This document shows positions 16,001-21,320 of a stretch of 32,319 nt of DNA, in pieces; within the stretch, counting starts at the first letter, position 1; each line of letters starts with the position of its first letter. The DNA comes from an uncultured Prevotellaceae bacterium. GTDB lineage: Bacteria; Bacteroidota; Bacteroidia; Bacteroidales; Bacteroidaceae. Below the pieces are notes generated by a model. The model had not been told where the DNA came from. It searched no databases and worked only from the letters and a program-made list of their open reading frames with translations. The stretch is taken from assembly GCA_946404865.1 (NCBI GenBank), contig CAMJFC010000036.1, positions 1 through 32,319 on the forward strand, in the 5' to 3' direction. The position numbers and the translations under genes were made by a program.

Positions 16001-16732
16001 GAGCAGGTGGTCGTGCGCCTCGGCATTCTCCTTGTCCACGAAGTGCACATCGTTAGTACACACCACCTTGATGCCATACTCACGTGCCAGTTCGAGAATC
16101 ACCTTATTGGCATGTTGCTGTTCGGGAAACGTCTCTCGGTTGGCCAAGATATTGGGATCTGTCACCTCATGGCGTTGCAGTTCCAGGTAATAGTCGTCGC
16201 CGAACACCCGCTGATACCATTCGATGGTCTGCCGTGCCTTGGCGATATCTCCGTTGTTGATGGCACGCGGCACCTCGCCGGCCAGACAGGCCGAGCACAC
16301 AATCAGCCCCTCGTGATAACGCTCCAAATCGTCGTGGTCGGTACGCGGACGGGTGTAGAACCCATCGACCCATGAGCGTGACACCAGTTTGATGAGGTTT
16401 TTATAGCCTTGATAGTTCTTGGCCAGCACGATGAGGTGATAACGCTGGTCGTCGCCTTTTGACTTGTCTTTATCTTCCTTGCGTCGTTGCGCCACGTACA
16501 TCTCGCAACCGAGAATGGGTTTAAAGGGTTCCTCGCCTTTCTCTTTGCGTTTTTTGTTGATGCCCGCGCAATAGTCAGAGAAGAACTTGATGCCGAACAT
16601 ATTGCCGTGGTCGGTCACCGCCATGCCGCGCATGCCGTTGGCCACCGCCTTATCGACGAGCCGTTCGATGCTCGCCTGTCCGTCGAGCAGTGAATAATAA
16701 GTATGTACGTGTAAATGGATAAAATCTTGCAT
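13025..16732 (-). CDS. dnaE: DNA polymerase III subunit alpha
   Basis: 1235 residues, slightly longer than Escherichia coli DnaE (1160). In order: an N-terminal PHP domain (FIHLHVHTYYSLLDG at residues 4-18, then AVTDHGNMFG), a palm with the catalytic aspartates in LPDIDTDFDDDGR near residue 470, the fingers with ATKNSIKDVARV, the helix-hairpin-helix-like region near FNKSHATCYSWVAYQTAYLK, and a C-terminal OB fold beginning near ILLGGIVTAVKSK (about residue 1075). It is the replicative polymerase. The PHP metal-site residues look intact, unlike E. coli. A near-consensus promoter lies at 16754-16785. Confidence 0.98.
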   Translation of the reverse strand: MQDFIHLHVHTYYSLLDGQASIERLVDKAVANGMRGMAVTDHGNMFGIKFFSDYCAGINKKRKEKGEEPFKPILGCEMYVAQRRKEDKDKSKGDDQRYHLIVLAKNYQGYKNLIKLVSRSWVDGFYTRPRTDHDDLERYHEGLIVCSACLAGEVPRAINNGDIAKARQTIEWYQRVFGDDYYLELQRHEVTDPNILANRETFPEQQHANKVILELAREYGIKVVCTNDVHFVDKENAEAHDHLLCLSTSKDLDDPNRLRYTKQEWFKTREEMNQVFADVPESLSNTLEILDKVEIYSINHDPIMPFFPIPESFGTEEDIRKKYSEEDLYKEFTSDENGENPLPPEEGQKKIAHLGGYEKIYRIKFEADYLAKLAYEGAKRLYGDPLSDEVAERVKFELHIMKTMGFPGYFLIVQDFINSARDELDVMVGPGRGSAAGSVVAYCLGITKIDPIKYDLLFERFLNPDRISLPDIDTDFDDDGRGRVLKWVEDKYGHDKVAHIITYSTMATKNSIKDVARVERLPLDTSNRLCKEIPDRLPDNAKMNLTNAIKYVPALREAEVSTDPKLSNTIKYARMLEGTVRGTGIHACGTIICRDAISDWVPVSTADDPDNKGEKVLCTQYDGHVIEETGLIKMDFLGLKTLSELKEAVENVRLSTGDIIDLDTIPIDDPLTYELYQKGQTIGTFQFESPGMQKYLRELHPTVFEDLIAMNALYRPGPMDYIPDFIKRKNDPSLVAYDIPCMEKYLKDTYGITVYQEQVMLLSRQLANFTRGESDALRKAMGKKKEAIVNAMEPKFLEGGKKNGHDPEVLKKIWGDWKKFASYAFNKSHATCYSWVAYQTAYLKAHYPAQFMAAIMSRRKNDIKEITKLMDECKSMGIPTLGPDVNESYLKFGSNKKGEIRFGLAAIKGMGESAAEAIISEREKNGPYKSVFDFAQRVNLGAVNRKAFESLALSGGFDSFGIARERYFATNNKGVVFLDTLVRHGQQYQQAAAEAQNSLFGDLEPVELSLPTIPEAESWSAIERLNRERDLVGIYLSAHPLDEYDIVLNHMCNTHCQELDDKEALLKKQEILLGGIVTAVKSKFTKTGKPCGFVTLEDFEGSGELALFGEDWGHWQGMLTEGCSVLIKAKCTKRFETSTFIDFKIADIQYLQTVKEQRIERITITIDADKFDDTTASDLATLLRDSPGTTAVYVQIHEPGEKTHVMLRSKSVSVNLKHELTQFIDSNEGMNYHIN

Positions 16733-16753
16733 GAAGGGGTGCTTTTGAGGTTG

Positions 16754-16785
16754 CGAAGTTACATCTAAAAGGCGAAACGGCCAAA
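16754..16785 (-). promoter_or_regulatory. Near-consensus Bacteroidetes promoter for dnaE
   Basis: Minus strand: TTTG (16785-16782), 20 bases, TAACTTCG (16761-16754). One base departs from TAnnTTTG. It lies 22 bases before the dnaE ATG. Confidence 0.5.
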
Positions 16786-16801
16786 AGAATATCGTAAAAA
16801 A

Positions 16802-16832
16802 TTTGGTATTCGATAAAAAAGCATTACCTTTG
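16802..16832 (+). promoter_or_regulatory. Full Bacteroidetes promoter for the psd-pssA operon
   Basis: TTTG at 16802-16805, exactly 19 bases, TACCTTTG at 16825-16832. It is placed back to back with the dnaE promoter in a 175-base divergent gap. Confidence 0.8.
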
Positions 16833-16907
16833 CAGAAAATTTAAGAAAGCAATAATTGTTGGTCTTTTTTACCTGAGGACTGACAGTTGTTTATATTGCA
16901 TCCAGTC

Positions 16908-17597
16908 ATGGGCAAAAGAATACGAAAGCTGAAAAAGCAAAGACTTCACAGCGAAGGCAATAGCACGTTGGCTATAGGGCTGCTGTTCATCGGGGCAGTA
17001 TCCTATCTCTTATGGCATTTGTTCGATTCGAAAGTGCCTTTTTGGTTTTTTCTGGCCGTGTTTGGCACGGTCTATATGATTGTCGTGAATTTCTACCGCT
17101 GTCCCATCCGTTATTTCAATGACGACACGGAGAAATTGGTGGTGGCCCCTGCCGACGGCAAGGTGGTGGTGATTGAGGAAGTGGAAGAGGATGAGTATTT
17201 CCATGACCGTCGTCTGATGATTTCCATTTTCATGAGCCCGTTCAACGTACACGCCAACTGGTTTCCAGTTGACGGCAAAGTGAAGTTGGTCAAGCACCAA
17301 GACGGCAATTTCCACAAGGCATGGCTTCCGAAGGCGAGCGAGGAGAATGAGCGTGCTGACGTGTTGATTGAGACGCCCGAGGGCGTGGATGTGCTCTGCC
17401 GTCAAATTGCCGGTGCGATAGCCCGCCGCATTGTCACCTACGCCCAGGAGGGCGAGGAGTGTTTCATTGACGAGCACCTCGGATTCATTAAATTAGGTTC
17501 GCGCGTGGATGTGTATCTGCCCCTTGACACCGAAGTGTGTGTGAAGATGGGGCAATCGACCACCGGCAACCAAACCGTCATCGCCAAATTGAAATAA
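16908..17597 (+). CDS. psd: Phosphatidylserine decarboxylase (short, archaeal-type)
   Basis: 229 residues from ATG 16908. A TTG seven codons upstream is in frame, but [17 protein letters not shown] is the usual family start. Two membrane segments (about 20-38 and 43-60) are followed by the catalytic domain with [14 protein letters not shown] and [14 protein letters not shown]. The self-cleavage site is LGSR at 196-199: the chain should be cut between Gly197 and Ser198 to give the pyruvoyl group. It makes phosphatidylethanolamine from phosphatidylserine at the inner membrane. pssA, which makes the substrate, starts two bases after its stop. Confidence 0.96.
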   Translation: MGKRIRKLKKQRLHSEGNSTLAIGLLFIGAVSYLLWHLFDSKVPFWFFLAVFGTVYMIVVNFYRCPIRYFNDDTEKLVVAPADGKVVVIEEVEEDEYFHDRRLMISIFMSPFNVHANWFPVDGKVKLVKHQDGNFHKAWLPKASEENERADVLIETPEGVDVLCRQIAGAIARRIVTYAQEGEECFIDEHLGFIKLGSRVDVYLPLDTEVCVKMGQSTTGNQTVIAKLK

Positions 17598-17599
17598 AC

Positions 17600-18310
17600 A
17601 TGGCCAACTGTATCACCCGCCATATTCCCAACGCCATCACTTGTTGCAATCTGATATCGGGTTGCATCGCCACCGTGTTTGCCTTGAACGGCAGCATGAA
17701 GATGGCTTTACTGATGATTGTCATCGGAGCCGTCTTCGACTTTTTCGACGGCATGACAGCCCGTCTGCTGCACGTCTCCTCCCCTATCGGCAAAGAACTC
17801 GATTCTCTGGCCGACGATGTGACATTCGGCGTGGCTCCGGCAGCGATGGTGTTCACGCTGCTCCATTGGGTGGAATATCCTTCGTTTTTAGAGGGACTGA
17901 GCCCATTCATCCCCTATTTCGCTTTTGTGATGGCAGCCTTTGCGGCATTGCGCCTGGCGAAGTTCAACCTCGATGAGCGACAATCTACCTCTTTCATCGG
18001 ACTTCCCACCCCGGCCAATGCGCTGTTTTGGGGTGCTTTGATTGCCGGCAGCTACCCCGCCATCATCAGCCAGCATTATGCGCTGCCCGTCATTTTGGCG
18101 ATGGTATGTCTGAGCAGTTGGGTGATGGTGTCCGAGATTCCGATGTTTGCCTTGAAGTTCAAGCAATGGGGCTGGAAAGGCAACGAGGTGAAATACATCT
18201 TCATTCTGAGTTGCATACCGCTGCTTCTTATTTTTGGCATTACGGGCATCTCCATCATCATCGCCTGGTATGTCATCCTTTCCGCATTCACAGCCCGTAA
18301 ACCCTCATAA
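17600..18310 (+). CDS. pssA: CDP-diacylglycerol-serine O-phosphatidyltransferase
   Basis: 236 residues from ATG 17600. The CDP-alcohol phosphatidyltransferase signature is complete: Asp47, Asp50-Gly51, Ala54-Arg55, Gly64, Asp68 and Asp72 in the pattern DxxDGxxARx8GxxxDxxxD. Several membrane helices surround it. It makes phosphatidylserine from CDP-diacylglycerol and serine, supplying the Psd enzyme encoded just upstream, so the two form a phosphatidylethanolamine operon. Confidence 0.97.
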   Translation: MANCITRHIPNAITCCNLISGCIATVFALNGSMKMALLMIVIGAVFDFFDGMTARLLHVSSPIGKELDSLADDVTFGVAPAAMVFTLLHWVEYPSFLEGLSPFIPYFAFVMAAFAALRLAKFNLDERQSTSFIGLPTPANALFWGALIAGSYPAIISQHYALPVILAMVCLSSWVMVSEIPMFALKFKQWGWKGNEVKYIFILSCIPLLLIFGITGISIIIAWYVILSAFTARKPS

Positions 18311-18316
18311 AACGCC

Positions 18317-18565
18317 ATGTTTAAGTTTTTGTTTTCCATCTTCGCCTTTGTGGTGGTTGTCATCTTCATTGTGATAGCCTACTTCGTGTGGATGTTTTGG
18401 AAAATGCGCAAGAAGATGTCGGATTTGAACGAACGTGCCGCCGAGCAGCGCCGCCAGCGCGAGCGTGCTTCGCGTGGTGAGGATGTGAGCATGCGCCCGG
18501 AAAAGCAGCAGAAAATCTTTGCTGAAGACGAGGGCGAGTATGTGGAATTTGAGGAAGAGAAATGA
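18317..18565 (+). CDS. DUF4834-family small membrane protein
   Basis: 82 residues. One strong membrane helix at about 4-28 is followed by a charged Arg/Glu-rich helix (KKMSDLNERAAEQRRQRE) and an acidic end. It starts six bases after pssA, so it is the third gene of the operon, the usual place of DUF4834 genes in Bacteroidales. The function is unknown; position suggests a link with phospholipid synthesis or the membrane. Confidence 0.88.
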   Translation: MFKFLFSIFAFVVVVIFIVIAYFVWMFWKMRKKMSDLNERAAEQRRQRERASRGEDVSMRPEKQQKIFAEDEGEYVEFEEEK

Positions 18566-18627
18566 GCACACTTCACGGAAGCGGTTTTATTTATATTTTT
18601 TCTAAATAATAAAAAAAGTGATACCCA

Positions 18628-18679
18628 TTTGTAGGTATTTCAAATTATTTACTTAACTTTGCACCTACAAAAAGTAGGT
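18628..18679 (+). promoter_or_regulatory. Ferredoxin promoter inside a GTAGGT inverted-repeat cluster
   Basis: The -7 box TAACTTTG lies at 18654-18661. It is flanked by a 9-base inverted repeat, TTTGTAGGT (18628-18636) and ACCTACAAA (18663-18671), and a third GTAGGT follows at 18674-18679. The last two could also fold as a small hairpin in the RNA leader. The layout resembles an operator around a promoter; the regulator is unknown. Confidence 0.5.
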
Positions 18680-18758
18680 ACCCCCTGCTTTAGCACGTGA
18701 TGAGCACAAAAAATTAACATTTACAAAAACATTATCAACCTAATAAATTATTTAGATT

Positions 18759-18926
18759 ATGGCATACGTAATTGGTGACGACTGTATCGCTTGCGGTACC
18801 TGTATCGATGAGTGCCCCGTTGAGGCTATCTCCGAGGGTGACAAGTATTCAATTGACCCCGATCTGTGCACTGAGTGTGGCACATGCGCTGGTGTTTGCC
18901 CGTCAGAGGCTATCAGCCTTCCGTAA
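18759..18926 (+). CDS. 2[4Fe-4S] ferredoxin
   Basis: 55 residues (ATG 18759, TAA 18924-18926). Two CxxCxxCxxxCP-type clusters are seen: CIACGTCIDECP and CTECGTCAGVCP. It is the classic small clostridial-type ferredoxin, a low-potential cytoplasmic electron carrier, for example for pyruvate:ferredoxin oxidoreductase in anaerobes. It has its own promoter and a strong terminator at 18952-18979, so it is transcribed alone. Codon use (GGT, GCT, GAC) looks like that of a highly expressed gene. Confidence 0.97.
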   Translation: MAYVIGDDCIACGTCIDECPVEAISEGDKYSIDPDLCTECGTCAGVCPSEAISLP

Positions 18927-18951
18927 GCAAATCAATCATCGGAACGATACT

Positions 18952-18979
18952 GGGCAGTCCTTCTGGGCTGCCCTTTTTT
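18952..18979 (+). terminator. Intrinsic terminator of the ferredoxin gene
   Basis: A 9-bp stem GGGCAGTCC/GGGCTGCCC (one G-U pair) with loop TTCT and six T's directly after. Strong Rho-independent terminator. Confidence 0.92.
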
Positions 18980-19034
18980 GTTGCACCGCTCCCCTACCGG
19001 CACAATAAACGGGGCGCTATCACGTTATTGCAAT

Positions 19035-19781
19035 ATGCGAAAGAGAATCATGAGTTTGCTCGTCATGCTGCTGTGTGTGCTATGCGCAGCGGGACAGAGC
19101 CGCCGTGTGCAAAACCGTCCTTACACCGACTTGCGCACGTTCCACTTCGGTGTGTTTGTGGGCACGCACCTGCAAGACATTGAGTTTGTGAACGTAGGTC
19201 CGCAGATGTTGGAGTCGGAAGACGGCACGATGGCCGAGCGGTTGGTGACTTGCGACCAGGACCGTTGGGACCCCGGTTTCAACGTGGGTGTGCTGGGCGA
19301 GTTCCGCCTGAGCGAGCATTTTCAGTTCCGCGTCGCCCCCGCCATGTATTTCGGCACCCGGCATCTCACCTTCCACTATTTCCCCAATGAGAACAGTGAT
19401 GAGAAAGAGATTACACAACGCCAGGATTTGAAGACGGCATACATCTCTACTGCTTTGGATTTGATTGTAGCCTCACCGCGTTTTAACAACCACCGCCCTT
19501 ATATGTTATTGGGATTGAACCCGATGATTAACCTTTCATCGCGCGACAATGACTACTTGAAGTTGAAAGGCACTGACCTCTTTTTCGAGATTGGTGCGGG
19601 CTGCGACTTTTACCTGCCTTTTTTCAAGTTACGTCCTGAACTGAAGTTCATGTATGGCTTGGGCAATAAACTCGACACCAAACATGCCGACAAGTTAAAG
19701 GACAAGAACATGGTGATGTTTTCGAAGTCGGTCAACAAGGCCACCACGAAGATGTTTGTGCTGACGTTTTATTTCGAGTAA
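19035..19781 (+). CDS. porT: T9SS outer-membrane beta-barrel protein PorT
   Basis: 248 residues from ATG 19035. The signal peptide MRKRIMSLLVMLLCVLCAAG is followed by eight-strand-barrel-like alternation: LRTFHFGVFVGTHLQDIEFV, FNVGVLGEFRLSEHFQFRV, NNHRPYMLLGLNP, and FFEIGAGCDFYLPFFKLRPE, ending with the aromatic LTFYFE. These match my memory of PorT/SprT, a barrel required for secretion through T9SS. The start is 56 bases after the ferredoxin terminator and no clear -7 box was found. A hairpin at 19796-19823 ends the transcript. Confidence 0.85.
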   Translation: MRKRIMSLLVMLLCVLCAAGQSRRVQNRPYTDLRTFHFGVFVGTHLQDIEFVNVGPQMLESEDGTMAERLVTCDQDRWDPGFNVGVLGEFRLSEHFQFRVAPAMYFGTRHLTFHYFPNENSDEKEITQRQDLKTAYISTALDLIVASPRFNNHRPYMLLGLNPMINLSSRDNDYLKLKGTDLFFEIGAGCDFYLPFFKLRPELKFMYGLGNKLDTKHADKLKDKNMVMFSKSVNKATTKMFVLTFYFE

Positions 19782-19795
19782 AGACGACGGCTGAA

Positions 19796-19823
19796 GAAAA
19801 CACTCTATTTGCAGGGTGTTTTC
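19796..19823. terminator. Bidirectional terminator between porT and the patatin gene
   Basis: An 11-bp stem (GAAAACACTCT with AGGGTGTTTTC, one G-U pair) around a six-base loop. It is placed between converging genes; A-run and T-run arms allow use on either strand. Confidence 0.75.
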
Positions 19824-19849
19824 CTGCACCATGCACCTGCCTCCGTCCT

Positions 19850-20722
19850 TTATCCTTCTACTTTCAGGAGAGCCTTTTTCATTTTCATTTGTCCGAGTTT
19901 CGAGATTTTGGCCACTTGGTCGTATTCGAAACTGCCAAACCGGTTCATGGCAATATCTACCAGGACATCAGGATGATAGAGTTTAGCCGAGAGCACCGCA
20001 TTCTGTTGAATCATCAGCGAATACATCCTGGTGAGCAACGTGACGTAATTGAGGTCGAGATTGCCGGGCAAGAGTTTGCGCAGGACAGCCACCGCCTTCG
20101 ACACCGCTTTCGGTTTCTGTTGCTCAGCGACCTCACGCAGACGGAGATGATCAGTATCATACTGGGCACTGACATTGACCGCCACCAACAGGTCATCGCC
20201 CGTGCGCGCCACTCTGTTAAGCGGTAGCGGATTCATGATGCCGCCATCCACCATCACCATCCCGTCACGCTTCACGGGGTCGAAGAACAACGGCAGAGAA
20301 ATCGACGCGCGTATCGCCTCATAAAGACTGCCCTTTCGGAACACCACCTCGCGGCCGCTCTCCCAATCGGTAGCCACGGCACAGAACGGGATGTTCAGGT
20401 CTTCGATATTGACATCGGGAACGACCTCTTTCAGGGCATCGATAATTTTAACCCCTTTGACTAAATGATTGATGCTCAACGAAAGGTCTAACAACGACAG
20501 AATTTTCTTTTTGTCGATACCCATCATCCACTGTTTAAACTCAGCCAGTTTGCCGGCGGCATACATACCTCCGACCAGTGCCCCCATGCTACACCCGGCA
20601 ACAGATGTGATGTGATAGCCCTGCCCCAACAGTTCATCAATGGCACCGATATGTGCCAGTCCACGTGCTCCGCCACTCGATAAGACGAGTGCCACGTCTT
20701 TCTTTTCTTGGATTGTTATCAT
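19850..20722 (-). CDS. Patatin-like phospholipase
   Basis: 290 residues from ATG 20722; a TTG at 20758 could add 12 residues. Patatin features: the oxyanion loop SSGGARGLAHIG (residues 15-26), the nucleophile elbow GCSMG with Ser45, and the catalytic Asp159 in MVDGGIMNPLP. The Ser-Asp dyad is complete, so it should be an active lipid acyl hydrolase. There is no signal peptide or POTRA/barrel extension, so it is a cytoplasmic RssA-like short form rather than the surface PlpD type. The substrate is unknown. Confidence 0.93.
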   Translation of the reverse strand: MITIQEKKDVALVLSSGGARGLAHIGAIDELLGQGYHITSVAGCSMGALVGGMYAAGKLAEFKQWMMGIDKKKILSLLDLSLSINHLVKGVKIIDALKEVVPDVNIEDLNIPFCAVATDWESGREVVFRKGSLYEAIRASISLPLFFDPVKRDGMVMVDGGIMNPLPLNRVARTGDDLLVAVNVSAQYDTDHLRLREVAEQQKPKAVSKAVAVLRKLLPGNLDLNYVTLLTRMYSLMIQQNAVLSAKLYHPDVLVDIAMNRFGSFEYDQVAKISKLGQMKMKKALLKVEG

Positions 20723-20755
20723 ATTATAACATCGATAGAGGAAGATTGTTGGATG

Positions 20756-20763
20756 CAAAAATA
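20756..20763 (-). promoter_or_regulatory. -7 box for the patatin gene
   Basis: Minus-strand TATTTTTG matches TAnnTTTG, 33 bases before the ATG at 20722. Its position overlaps the upstream TTG, which supports the ATG as the true start. No -33 TTTG at correct spacing. Confidence 0.55.
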
Positions 20764-20836
20764 CGAAATAAATAGCGATTTGTTGATAAAATATTCTTTT
20801 TTGTAGAAAAAAAATGAGTGTTTTTAGTAATTATTG

Positions 20837-20844
20837 TACCTTTG
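20837..20844 (+). promoter_or_regulatory. -7 box for the 20901 gene pair
   Basis: TACCTTTG matches TAnnTTTG, 56 bases before the ATG at 20901. No TTTG at the -33 position. Confidence 0.6.
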
Positions 20845-20900
20845 CAACGGGAAAAAACACCTTTCTCACCCCATTGAATACTTAAAAACCATTCTGCAAC

Positions 20901-21320
20901 ATGAAAAGAATCTTATTGTCTGTGCTCTTGGCACTCACCTTCAGCACAGGTTTTGCCGACGACTACACTTACCCCTATCTGGTGTTGGTGAGCGACGACG
21001 GCACACAGACAGCACTGTCAGTTGAGCAATTGGAGTTGACCATCAGCGACGGCCAACTTGTGGCGGCGAACGCTTCGGGCACACAGTCCTTCACGCTTGC
21101 GCAACTCAAGAAGATGGCCTTCTCTGACGAAGTCAACGTGGTTGACGCCATCAACCAGGTTAAGACTCAAGTCGAAGACAGCGGTTCGGCCGATATCTAT
21201 ACGGTTTCCGGCATCCATTTAGGCACATTCGCCCATATCGGCGAGGCACAAGCCACTCTGCCAAAAGGCATTTATATCGTCAAGCAAAAAGACCAAACCC
21301 ATAAAATCAGCGTGAAATGA
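20901..21320 (+). CDS. Small secreted protein with a T9SS-sorting-like C-terminus
   Basis: 139 residues with a signal peptide (MKRILLSVLLALTFSTGFA). A first module (about 25-80) includes LVLVSDDGTQTALSVEQLEL and FTLAQLKKMAFSD; a similar arrangement occurs at the start of the next protein (YTLSDIDRMYID). The last 45 residues read IYTVSGIHLGTF, LPKGIYIVKQ and HKISVK, which resembles the type A C-terminal sorting domain used by T9SS (a SG-x-V strand, LPKGIYIV strand, short basic end). If so, the protein is exported and perhaps tied to the surface by the T9SS encoded nearby. The stop overlaps the next ATG (ATGA), so both are coupled. The function is unknown. Confidence 0.88.
   Translation: MKRILLSVLLALTFSTGFADDYTYPYLVLVSDDGTQTALSVEQLELTISDGQLVAANASGTQSFTLAQLKKMAFSDEVNVVDAINQVKTQVEDSGSADIYTVSGIHLGTFAHIGEAQATLPKGIYIVKQKDQTHKISVK

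Noticed and set aside
18772..19008. Plus-strand frame over the ferredoxin gene
   Set aside because: It is out of frame with the clear 2[4Fe-4S] ferredoxin (18759-18926) and reads through its terminator.
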